The notes beneath the pieces are model-generated. The model worked only from the letters and a program-made list of their open reading frames with translations, did no database searches and had not been told where the DNA came from. 28,463 nt of DNA from RXIX01 sp003989075 (lineage in GTDB: Bacteria > Pseudomonadota > Gammaproteobacteria > Competibacterales > Competibacteraceae), in the NCBI GenBank assembly GCA_029780415.1, contig JAKOYN010000116.1, positions 1-28,463 on the forward strand, read 5' to 3'. Both the position numbers and the translations under genes were made by a program. Of the stretch, positions 7,132 through 14,582 are shown piece after piece. Each line of letters begins with the position of its first letter. Positions within the stretch are counted from its first letter, which is position 1.

Positions 7132-9054
7132 TCAGGCACCGCGCAGGATGCGGCGTTCGCGCAGGTCGTTCAACACCCGTTCCACGCACAGGTCCACCGA
7201 ATCGCGCTCGGTGTCAATCACCAATTCCGGACGCTCGGGCGGCTCGTAGGGTGAATCAATACCGGTGAAATCCTTGATCACTCCAGCGCGAGCCTTGGCA
7301 TACAGGCCTTTGGGATCACGGCGTTCGCAGGCTTCCAGCGAGGCATGCACATAAACCTCGATGAATTCGCCCTCCGGCACCAGCGCCCGCACCATGGTGC
7401 GATCAGCGCGGAAGGGCGAAATGAAGGCGGTAATCACGATCAGACCGGCATCAACGAACAGCGCCGCCACTTCACCGATGCGGCGGATATTTTCCACCCG
7501 GTCAGCGTTGGAAAAACCCAGATCCTGGTTCAGGCCATGGCGGACATTGTCGCCATCGAGCAGATAACTGTGATAGCCGCGCTGGAACAGGCGCTGCTCC
7601 AGGGCATTGGCCAGAGTCGACTTGCCCGAGCCCGACAGGCCGGTTAGCCAGATCACACAGGGCCGCTGCGCCTTTTGATTGGCGCGCTGGCGCTTGCCAA
7701 CCTTGTGTTCGTGCCAGACCACATTGCGCGACTTGTCGATCAGCGCCTGGGTCACCGGACGCACGATCATGCCCGCGCCGACAGTGATATTACTGATACG
7801 GTCGATGAGGATGAAACCGCCGGTGCCGCCGATCTCATCGTAGGCATCGAAGGGGACCGGCTGGTTGAGACTGAAGCGGCAATAGCCGATCTCGTTCAGG
7901 CCGAGCTCGTCGGCGCGCTGGTGCTCCAGCGAGTTGACGTCGATACGATGGTGCAGCACGGTGGGCGTCGCCGGCAACAGCCGGGTGGCCAGTTTTAGAT
8001 CGTACTGGCGGCCCGGCAACAGCGGCGCATCGGCCATCCAGACCACGCGGGCGTCGAAGGCATCGGCCACCGCCGGCAGCTTGTCGGGATGCACCAGCAG
8101 ATCGCCGCGGCTGATGTCGATCTCATCGGCCAGGGTCAGGGTCACCGCCTGACCGATAGCGGCCTGAGCGACATCGCCCTCAGCGGTGACGATGCGCTCG
8201 ACACGGCTGCGCCGCCCCGAGGGCAGCGCCACGACTTCGTCACCAGGACGCACCTGACCGGCGGCGATGGTGCCGCAAAAACCGCGAAAATCCAGATGCG
8301 GCCGGTTGACGTACTGCACCGGGAAACGAAAATCACGCAGGTTGTAATCGGCGTCAACCTTAACCTGTTCCAGATGCTGTAACAGGGTCGGCCCCTTGTA
8401 CCAGGGCATCGCCGTCGAGGGCTGGACCACGTTATCGCCGCGCAACGCCGAAACCGGGATACAGCACACTTCGCGCACGCCGAGCTTGGTCACAAACTCC
8501 TGATAATCCTCGCAGATGCGCGCGAACACCGCCGGATCGTGACCGACCAGGTCCATCTTGTTGACCGCCAGCACCAGATGGCGAATGCCAAGCAGCGAGA
8601 CGATGAAGCTGTGGCGGCGGGTCTGGGTCTGCACGCCTTTGCGGGCATCGACCAGCAGAATGGCCAGTTGTGCGGTCGAGGCACCGGTGGCCATGTTGCG
8701 GGTGTACTGCTCGTGACCGGGCGTGTCGGCAATGATGAACTTGCGCTTCTCGGTGGAGAAATAGCGGTAGGCGACATCAATGGTGATGCCCTGCTCGCGC
8801 TCCGACTGCAGGCCATCCACCAGCAGCGCCAGGTCGAGTTCCTCGCCGGTGGTGCCGTACTTGGTGGTATCGCGGCGCACGGCAGCCAGTTGATCCTCGT
8901 AGATCAACTGGGTGTCATACAGTAGGCGGCCGATCAGCGTGCTCTTGCCGTCATCGACGCTGCCGCAGGTGATGAAGCGCAGCAGGTCCTTTTGCTCGTG
9001 GGTTTTCAGGTAGGCCTGGATATCGGTTTCGATCAGGGGGGAGGCATGTGACAT
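7132..9054 (-). CDS. cysNC: Bifunctional sulfate adenylyltransferase subunit 1 / APS kinase (CysNC)
   Basis: A 640-residue fusion. Residues 25-450 are the CysN GTPase that drives ATP sulfurylase: P-loop GSVDDGKST (31-39), DTPGHEQYTRNM (110-121) and NKMDL (165-169), followed by elongation-factor-like beta domains. Residues about 463-640 are the CysC kinase that phosphorylates APS to PAPS: P-loop GLSGSGKST (472-480), DGDNVRHGL (500-508) and the FISPFR segment (544-549). The frame is open to a TTG overlapping the cysD stop, but the ATG at 9054 begins the conserved N-terminus. It lies directly behind cysD as one operon. The product PAPS feeds cysteine synthesis or sulfotransferases. Both active sites appear intact. 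Confidence 0.93.
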   Translation of the reverse strand: MSHASPLIETDIQAYLKTHEQKDLLRFITCGSVDDGKSTLIGRLLYDTQLIYEDQLAAVRRDTTKYGTTGEELDLALLVDGLQSEREQGITIDVAYRYFSTEKRKFIIADTPGHEQYTRNMATGASTAQLAILLVDARKGVQTQTRRHSFIVSLLGIRHLVLAVNKMDLVGHDPAVFARICEDYQEFVTKLGVREVCCIPVSALRGDNVVQPSTAMPWYKGPTLLQHLEQVKVDADYNLRDFRFPVQYVNRPHLDFRGFCGTIAAGQVRPGDEVVALPSGRRSRVERIVTAEGDVAQAAIGQAVTLTLADEIDISRGDLLVHPDKLPAVADAFDARVVWMADAPLLPGRQYDLKLATRLLPATPTVLHHRIDVNSLEHQRADELGLNEIGYCRFSLNQPVPFDAYDEIGGTGGFILIDRISNITVGAGMIVRPVTQALIDKSRNVVWHEHKVGKRQRANQKAQRPCVIWLTGLSGSGKSTLANALEQRLFQRGYHSYLLDGDNVRHGLNQDLGFSNADRVENIRRIGEVAALFVDAGLIVITAFISPFRADRTMVRALVPEGEFIEVYVHASLEACERRDPKGLYAKARAGVIKDFTGIDSPYEPPERPELVIDTERDSVDLCVERVLNDLRERRILRGA

Positions 9055-9080
9055 GGCTTCAGGTTCCCGCGGGTGTCCGG

Positions 9081-9992
9081 TCAAAAATAGCCTTGGCGCT
9101 TCTTCTCTTCCATGGAACCGGCCGCATCATGGTCGATCAGCCGCCCCTGGCGTTCAGAGTGACGGGTGAGCAGCATCTCCTGGATGATCTCGGGCAGCGT
9201 GGTGGCATTTGAGTGAATTGCCCCAGTCAGCGGGTAGCAGCCAAGGGTACGGAAGCGCACCCGCTCCAAGCGCGGCGTCTCGCCCGGTGCCAGCGGCATG
9301 CGCTCGTCATCGACCATGATCAGGGTACCGTCGCGCTCGACCACTGGCCGCTCGGCGGCAAAGTACAGCGGCACGATCGGAATATTTTCCAGGTAGATGT
9401 ACTGCCAGATATCCAGTTCAGTCCAATTGGAAAGCGGAAACACGCGGATGCTCTCACCCTTGTGTACCCGGCCGTTGTACAGGTTCCACAGTTCTGGACG
9501 CTGGTTCTTGGGATCCCAGCTATGGTTGCGGTCGCGGAACGAGTAGACCCGTTCCTTGGCCCGCGAGCGTTCCTCGTCGCGGCGGGCGCCACCGAAGGCG
9601 GCATCGAAGCCGTAGCGGTCCAGCGCCTGCTTAAGCGCCTGGGTTTTCATCACGTCGGTATGCACGCGGGAACCGTGGCTGAACGGGTTGATCCCGGCGC
9701 GCACACCGTCCTCGTTAGTGTGCACGATCAGTTCCAGTCCCAGCTGCCGCGTCTGCTCATCGCGAAACTTGATCATCTCGCGGAATTTCCAGGTCGTGTC
9801 GACGTGCAGCAGCGGAAACGGCGGCTTACCGGGATAGAATGCCTTCAGCGCCAGATGTAGCATCACCGCGGAATCCTTGCCGATCGAGTACAGCATCACC
9901 GGCTTTTCAAACTCGGCGACGACCTCGCGGATGATATGGATGCTCTCGGCTTCGAGCTGTTTGAGATGAGTCAAGCGATAGGAGGAGTCCAT
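9081..9992 (-). CDS. cysD: Sulfate adenylyltransferase subunit 2 (CysD)
   Basis: A 303-residue PP-loop ATP pyrophosphatase that, with CysN, forms APS from ATP and sulfate in the cytosol. The N-terminal PP-loop SIGKDS is at 36-41, preceded by the conserved EKPVMLY. Further family blocks are HVDTTWKF, AFGGARRDEERSRAKERV and SNWTELDIWQYI, and the C-terminus ends in EEKKRQGYF. Length and motifs are typical for a full gene. It is the first gene of cysD-cysNC. The upstream 137-base divergent region is AT-rich and packed with inverted repeats, which would suit a regulator such as CysB, but the regulator is not shown. Confidence 0.94.
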   Translation of the reverse strand: MDSSYRLTHLKQLEAESIHIIREVVAEFEKPVMLYSIGKDSAVMLHLALKAFYPGKPPFPLLHVDTTWKFREMIKFRDEQTRQLGLELIVHTNEDGVRAGINPFSHGSRVHTDVMKTQALKQALDRYGFDAAFGGARRDEERSRAKERVYSFRDRNHSWDPKNQRPELWNLYNGRVHKGESIRVFPLSNWTELDIWQYIYLENIPIVPLYFAAERPVVERDGTLIMVDDERMPLAPGETPRLERVRFRTLGCYPLTGAIHSNATTLPEIIQEMLLTRHSERQGRLIDHDAAGSMEEKKRQGYF

Positions 9993-10129
9993 GGGGTCCA
10001 GTACGTTGGATATGAAACGGGAAGCGGCGCACGGGCCGGTTAATAAGATGCGATTCTACCGATCTCAGTCTTAACAAAAAAGACTGGTTATAGAAAATAT
10101 TTTTCTCAATAACATTTTGTTATATATCT
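9993..10129. promoter_or_regulatory. Divergent regulatory region between cysD and the BTLCP gene
   Basis: Three perfect inverted repeats crowd into 58 bases: CAGTCTT/AAGACTG (10066-10072, 10080-10086), AGAAAA/TTTTCT (10092-10097, 10101-10106) and ATAACA/TGTTAT (10109-10114, 10118-10123). The stretch from about 10070 to 10130 is strongly AT-rich and must drive transcription both ways. These repeats are good operator candidates. The last one overlaps the TTATAT box just before the plus-strand gene. Confidence 0.55.
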
Positions 10130-10624
10130 ATGCTGAGCAGGCATTCGGTTAGCCGGATTCTGGCCTTTATCGCCCCGCTGGTGCTGGCGGCGGCATGCGC
10201 CAGCCATGGCAACAGCGGCACCCGCATGCCATCGGCTCCCGCGGATCTGGTTGCCCTGAACAGCGCTATCAATCAGCAGGGACGATTCTGTGCGCGCGAT
10301 TACTGCCTGGAAGACTGGCCAGAAGCCATCGAACTGGACACGCTCGCCGAGTGGGATTGCAAGGCCTACGCCGTGGCCAAGGCGGCGCGCTTGCTGAGCA
10401 CCGGTTATGCGCCGACACGGCTGGAATATGTGCTGATTGACGGTCCGCCGCTGCGGGTCACGCATGCCGCGCTGCTGGTGGACGGACGCTGGGTGCTGGA
10501 TATCGGCGTGCGCTGTCAGGTGTGTGAACTGGACCAGTTCCGGGCCGGGTTGCGGGTCAGTGGACGCCTGCCGGTCACCGAACTGCCCTATCTGCGCCGG
10601 GCACTGCGCGCGGCGGGATCCTGA
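10130..10624 (+). CDS. Transglutaminase-like cysteine protease (BTLCP family), probable lipoprotein
   Basis: A 164-residue protein that I assign to the bacterial transglutaminase-like cysteine proteinases (the family that includes LapG) on a Cys-His-Asp pattern: C77 in EWDCKAYAVAK, H112 in THAALLVDG and D124 in WVLDIG. Spacings of 35 and 12 residues are of the right order. The N-terminus is a signal peptide with a lipobox-like LAAAC, lipidation predicted at C23, so it should act in the periplasm or outer membrane. The start has no clear Shine-Dalgarno and lies just after an AT-rich TTATATATCT stretch. An adhesin substrate or LapD-like inhibitor is not visible nearby. The family call is moderate because overall similarity is limited to the catalytic region. 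Confidence 0.68.
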   Translation: MLSRHSVSRILAFIAPLVLAAACASHGNSGTRMPSAPADLVALNSAINQQGRFCARDYCLEDWPEAIELDTLAEWDCKAYAVAKAARLLSTGYAPTRLEYVLIDGPPLRVTHAALLVDGRWVLDIGVRCQVCELDQFRAGLRVSGRLPVTELPYLRRALRAAGS

Positions 10625-10663
10625 GCAGTTGCCCGATCGTGGAACCCGCCCGCCGGGATCATG

Positions 10664-12214
10664 CTACAACGCAAAGGGATTCTGCTGATTTTCCGGTGGA
10701 ATCTCACGCGGCGGCACAGGCCGCTCGGCGACAGTTTCGCTGGGTGAGCGATCGGGCTGTTCACGCTGCCGCGATTGGCGCGATTCTTCCTTGAGAGGAC
10801 GATGCAGGAACAGCGCCGCCAGGAACGCTGTGAACGCTGCATTGGCGGGAATGTGCAGGTTAAAATCCACCAGCGTGTGCAACATCATCAGCAACAGGGC
10901 AATGCCGGCGCCCACCTGAACAAAGCGAAACGTCTGCCAGTCGCCGCGTTTCCATACCCGCCCCCACTGACGCAGATACAGCAGCAGCCAGAAGATGATC
11001 AGCAGCGCTGCCGGCAGACCATTGCCCAGTATCCACTCCAGGTAATCGTTATGGGCATGATTGATGGTCACTGCGGGAAAATCGACGGGATGAAAGCGAT
11101 GCATCACCGCCTGATAGGTACCCGCACCACTGCCAAAGGGAAAGAACTGGCCGATCGCTTGCAGCGTTGCCTCGAAGATCTTCACGCGCCCATCCTCAAT
11201 CGGATCGGCATAAGTGAAGCGACTCCACACCGGCGCCAGTCCGATCAGGCTCGCCAGACCGATGCCCGCCGCAGTGAAGGTCCCGATCAGGCCATGGACA
11301 TTGCGCCCACCCAATCGGTTGGAAAGCAACAGGGTACACAGCAGAATTCCCAGCATGGCCATGCTCACCCCAGTGCGCGAGCGGGTGAAGATCAGCCCCA
11401 GCAGGATCACCAGCGCCGCCAGTCCGTACAGAACCGCACGATTGAGTCGCGCCACGCTGAACCGGGCCAGCCACTGGCGCAGGCCACGCCGCCGCCGCCC
11501 GACATGATGTCGTGTGCCATGGCCGACCGTGGCTACCAGTAATGCCAAGGCCAGCGGCAAGGCCATCTCAAGCAGTCCAGCAAGACTATTGCGGTTGACG
11601 TAGGTGCCCACGGCACTGCCCGCCATCCAAGTATTGCCCAGCCGAAACGGGCTATCGGGACCATCGCCATACTGGATCAGGCCCAGCAAGGCCTGCCCAA
11701 CAGCCATGCCCAAAAAAACCAGCGCCAAGGCCAAAAGCCGCTGTTCATCCAGACGGCTGGCCACGATAAACACCGCCAGCGGTGGCAACAGCGCCAGCCA
11801 AGCCGCCTCCGTCGCAGTGGGAATCAGTGAAATCGCGCGCCAGTCAAAACCAGAACCAGCATCCCCCACTTGGCGCAGCGCATCTGCATAGAATGCGCGC
11901 CCCGGCAACTCGGCCCATGACGCCAGCGGTACCGGCAGCAGTTGTAATAACGGCAGCAGCAATATCAGACCGAGAAACATCCGCAGCGGCCAGGATAATG
12001 CGCGCCCTGTTGCCAGCGGCTGCCAGGCCAATCCGGCCAGCAGCAACAGAGCCACCAGCTCCATGATCAGCAAGGGCAAAGGCCGATAGCCGCCACGAAA
12101 CAGCGGTGCGAAGATCAGCAGCGCACCTAAACCATAAAAAAGAACCGCGCTACTGGATGCAGCGCGGCTGGAATCGGCACTCGCAAGCGTGCGAGTGCGC
12201 TCTTTTTTACCCAT
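10664..12214 (-). CDS. O-antigen ligase / Wzy polymerase family membrane protein
   Basis: A 516-residue inner-membrane protein with about eleven hydrophobic helices and the Wzy_C/O-antigen ligase signature. Characteristic parts are GTYVNRNSLAG (203-213), TRSRTG (277-282) and a large periplasmic loop ending in the conserved HAHNDYLE (386-393). Such proteins either polymerise lipid-linked repeat units (Wzy) or transfer finished polymer to an acceptor (WaaL-like); sequence alone does not decide. The last 45 residues are polar, Arg/Pro/Glu-rich and cytosolic. It starts six bases after the repeat-protein gene, so the two are co-transcribed. No clear ribosome site is present, suggesting translational coupling. 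The position beside wzc/wza-type genes favours a polysaccharide polymerase role. Confidence 0.85.
   Translation of the reverse strand: MGKKERTRTLASADSSRAASSSAVLFYGLGALLIFAPLFRGGYRPLPLLIMELVALLLLAGLAWQPLATGRALSWPLRMFLGLILLLPLLQLLPVPLASWAELPGRAFYADALRQVGDAGSGFDWRAISLIPTATEAAWLALLPPLAVFIVASRLDEQRLLALALVFLGMAVGQALLGLIQYGDGPDSPFRLGNTWMAGSAVGTYVNRNSLAGLLEMALPLALALLVATVGHGTRHHVGRRRRGLRQWLARFSVARLNRAVLYGLAALVILLGLIFTRSRTGVSMAMLGILLCTLLLSNRLGGRNVHGLIGTFTAAGIGLASLIGLAPVWSRFTYADPIEDGRVKIFEATLQAIGQFFPFGSGAGTYQAVMHRFHPVDFPAVTINHAHNDYLEWILGNGLPAALLIIFWLLLYLRQWGRVWKRGDWQTFRFVQVGAGIALLLMMLHTLVDFNLHIPANAAFTAFLAALFLHRPLKEESRQSRQREQPDRSPSETVAERPVPPREIPPENQQNPFAL
12178..12207 (+). terminator. Terminator-like hairpin on the plus strand inside the start of the ligase gene
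   Basis: A perfect 8-bp stem (CACTCGCA/TGCGAGTG, 12178-12185 and 12190-12197) with loop AGCG is followed by CGC and TCTTTTTT on the plus strand, the form of an intrinsic terminator. It lies over codons 6-13 of the minus-strand ligase gene, where the same stem would form in that mRNA after an A-rich run. No plus-strand gene ends here. Confidence 0.3.
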
Positions 12215-12220
12215 CGGAGT

Positions 12221-13117
12221 TTATGGCGAGCTGGGCGGGTTGTCGTTGTTATTATTGTTTTGAGCGACGGCAATGGCGGCTGCAGCCGTAACACCAACAA
12301 TACCAGCCGTGACTCCCGCACCTAACCCAAACAAGCCACCCGCAGCACCCGCAGCACCCGCAGCACCCGTAGCACCCGCAGCACCCGTAGCACCTGCAGC
12401 ACCCGTAGCACCTGCACCTGCACCTGCACCTGCTACTCCGGCACCGCCGCCAGCGCCACTACCAGCACCAGCACCAGCACCGCCAGCACCTGAGCCCGAA
12501 CCGCTCGCCGCACCGTTACCGCTGGAACCAGTGCCCTTGTTGCTGTCGATATTCAGACCCACATCGCAGTTCGGCGCACTGCCAATCGTCAGACTGCTGC
12601 CGGCTGCTACCGTAGCCGAGCAACCGTTGGAGTACACAATATTGACCGGATTCGATCCAGCCACCACCTGGTCGCCCTTGAACAGCCTCATGCCATTAAC
12701 TACGGGCTTGCTATTCACCTTAGCCCCTGTCACAGCTTTCGGGATCTGCGCAGCAGCAGTCCTCGGCTGCTGCGGCACCTGGCCAATCCGTTCCGCCTGG
12801 AAACCATCAACCGCGCGAATCGCAGCCAGGTCCTGCGCACATTTCCGAGTCTGGCCCAGCACCAGCATGCTATTTGCCGGCAACGCCAATACACAGCCAT
12901 CGGCGTAAGTCACATTAACCTGGCTACCCTCCAGGCTTACCACGCGGCTACCCGCAGCAACCGCCATGCCCTCGCGGGCCGGCACCATGGCGCTGCCCTG
13001 ACTGACAAACACCTTACCTTGTAGCTGCTGCAATAGCGCGGCAGACTCGGCAGCACCAGCGACCACGGTAACACTTGCCAGCGCCGCCGCCACTCCAAAC
13101 TTGATCAAGTTACTCAT
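12221..13117 (-). CDS. Secreted protein with two Cys-paired FecR-like modules and a Gly-Ala repeat tail
   Basis: A 298-residue exported protein of unknown function. The ATG at 13117 (GGGGGTG upstream, then a signal peptide to about residue 23) is chosen over an open TTG/GTG extension. Two similar modules follow (about 33-93 and 133-184), each resembling a FecR-type beta domain: V-N-[VI]-x-Y-[AS]-[DN]-G-C, then exactly 17 residues, then Cys (C75/C93 and C166/C184). These are likely disulfides in the periplasm. Residues 197-260 are a Gly/Ala/Ser low-complexity stretch, including G-A-T/G-A-A tripeptide repeats. A hydrophobic helix (about 263-286), an Asn run (287-291) and a PPSSP end complete it. 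It shares a message with the O-antigen ligase-family gene, so a role in the polysaccharide machinery is inferred only. Confidence 0.72.
   Translation of the reverse strand: MSNLIKFGVAAALASVTVVAGAAESAALLQQLQGKVFVSQGSAMVPAREGMAVAAGSRVVSLEGSQVNVTYADGCVLALPANSMLVLGQTRKCAQDLAAIRAVDGFQAERIGQVPQQPRTAAAQIPKAVTGAKVNSKPVVNGMRLFKGDQVVAGSNPVNIVYSNGCSATVAAGSSLTIGSAPNCDVGLNIDSNKGTGSSGNGAASGSGSGAGGAGAGAGSGAGGGAGVAGAGAGAGATGAAGATGAAGATGAAGAAGAAGGLFGLGAGVTAGIVGVTAAAAIAVAQNNNNNDNPPSSP
12338..12432 (-). repeat. Tandem 9-bp repeat encoding Gly-Ala-Thr/Ala, with adjoining 6-bp repeat
   Basis: About eight copies of a 9-bp unit (on the plus strand GCACCCGCA or GCACCCGTA, with small variation) run from 12338 to 12412, joined to roughly four copies of CACCTG to 12432. 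Units are multiples of three, so copy changes would alter protein length without a frameshift. They encode residues about 230-260 of the secreted repeat protein. Confidence 0.85.
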
Positions 13118-13236
13118 ACCATTCACCCCCTTGCACACACCACCCGTTGCAGACCCATCCCCAGTTTTCAGGCGAAACTCCACCCATAAACTTTCGGCGA
13201 CCTATGCGTAACAACCTTAACCTTATAAAAGCAAAT

Positions 13237-13263
13237 ATAAAAACGGAATTTCTGCATCCGTTT
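13237..13263 (-). terminator. Rho-independent terminator after the TPR gene
   Basis: On the minus strand the stem AAACGGA/TCCGTTT (13257-13263 with 13241-13247, 9-base loop) is followed by TTATATTTG. It lies 60 bases past the stop of the TPR/carbohydrate-binding-like gene, so the wza-wzc side probably ends here and the repeat-protein/ligase pair has its own promoter in 13118-13240. The stem is short and A/T-rich at its base, so strength is moderate. Confidence 0.55.
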
Positions 13264-13322
13264 ATGCCGCTTTATCCACTGTGAACATAGCAATTGCCAC
13301 CTGGACTGTCCAGCTTTTGCAA

Positions 13323-14582
13323 CTATCTGTCTTCCAGACGCGCAATGCTCAGATCGTCAAACCAGATATCGCCTTCCACCTCAAAGTCCAGCGCAGCGCG
13401 CCCCTCCAGCTCCAGTCGCAGCACCTGCGCCATGCAGTCGCGCTCGGGAACCGTGAACTCGACCCCGAACAAGCGCCAGTCATCAGATCCCAGAAAGAGT
13501 TCACTAGCCACCAGCACGGGCTGGTCAGGAGCACAGCGCACCGTCCAGCGCAATCCCCGCTCGGTACGCAACTGATCCACCCGCACCCAGCCCCGCAAGC
13601 GATACTGGCCCGGCTCCAGGAACAGGTACTGCAGAACATGTCGGAATTGGGCTCGCTGGCCATTGAAATTGATGTGCAGGGCCTTATCACCACGCGTCCC
13701 ATAGGTCTGGGCGGTTTCCACCACGACCCCCCGCAGCGGTAATACCCGCCAGTCGAACCCCACGCTGGTCAGCGGCAGTTCAAAGCTACCGTTATAAATA
13801 TTTCCCAGTACGGTCAACTGGCGATCATCGAGACCATTGAGCCAGGCCAGATAAGCATCCAACCAGCGTTTATCCCGCAACAATCGACCCAGATAGGCCT
13901 GCTGCTCGGCATTATCCAGCGGATCGCCACGGCGACGCCGGGCCTGATAGATGGAAAGCACCGTCTCCGGAGACTGCGCCTTCTGCGCCGTATAACTGAA
14001 GAACTGCAACCACCACGCCGGTGGTTGCTCCAGAAAGGATTGCAGCAAGGGCCGGCTGGCCGGATCCTCGGCCACACGCAGCAGGACCGGAAACAACTGT
14101 TTGGCGTTCTCGGGCCGGTTCAGCAGCAGATTGCTCCACCGGGCCAGCACCCGATCCCATTGCCCCTGGCGCAGCCAGAAATCCGCGGATCGCGACAGCG
14201 CCGGTGGACGCATCGGCCCAAGTGCATCGGCCACTGCGACCAGACCCTGGGCCGCGGGCACGCGACCCGCCTTAACCCACAAGTCGGCCAAGGCCAGATA
14301 CACCAGCGCGTCACTTGGATCCGCCCAGGCAGCGGCTTGCAGCAACCGTTCAGCAGCCGGCGGGTCGCTTTCAATCTGTGTGAGCGCCTGCTGATACAAA
14401 CCCTGTGGTTGCTGCGACTGCCAAAACAACGCCTCCACGGCTTCAGCGCGGTCATCCTGCTGGCTGTAATATTCGGCCATTCCACTGACGATGATCCGCC
14501 AGCTCAGCAACCCGACCAGCAGCAGCAAGCCGGTACCCTTAGCCACGCGCAGCGCGCTGTCTATCACCTTATTCCTAATCAC
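13323..14582 (-). CDS. TPR protein with C-terminal carbohydrate-binding-like domain
   Basis: A 419-residue protein from the polysaccharide locus. A membrane helix at about 16-35 anchors it, with the rest probably periplasmic. Residues about 40-255 are alpha-helical TPR-like repeats (for example SDALVYLALADLWVKAGR). From about 258 the protein changes to a beta-rich module beginning GNIYNGSFELPL and ending DIWFDDLSIARL, a pattern typical of jelly-roll carbohydrate-binding modules. Similar TPR-plus-NGSFE proteins accompany exopolysaccharide genes in other proteobacteria, from memory. It starts at a GTG overlapping the previous stop (GTGA); a second GTG five codons on, behind AGGAATAA, is an alternative. 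It may hold nascent polymer or scaffold the export complex; no catalytic residues are evident. Confidence 0.72.
   Translation of the reverse strand: MIRNKVIDSALRVAKGTGLLLLVGLLSWRIIVSGMAEYYSQQDDRAEAVEALFWQSQQPQGLYQQALTQIESDPPAAERLLQAAAWADPSDALVYLALADLWVKAGRVPAAQGLVAVADALGPMRPPALSRSADFWLRQGQWDRVLARWSNLLLNRPENAKQLFPVLLRVAEDPASRPLLQSFLEQPPAWWLQFFSYTAQKAQSPETVLSIYQARRRRGDPLDNAEQQAYLGRLLRDKRWLDAYLAWLNGLDDRQLTVLGNIYNGSFELPLTSVGFDWRVLPLRGVVVETAQTYGTRGDKALHINFNGQRAQFRHVLQYLFLEPGQYRLRGWVRVDQLRTERGLRWTVRCAPDQPVLVASELFLGSDDWRLFGVEFTVPERDCMAQVLRLELEGRAALDFEVEGDIWFDDLSIARLEDR

Noticed and set aside
12338..12432. CRISPR-like or collagen-gene interpretation of the short tandem repeat
   Set aside because: Units are 9 and 6 bp without spacers, so this is not CRISPR. 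The encoded Gly-Ala-Thr/Ala triplets lack the prolines expected of collagen-like Gly-X-Y.
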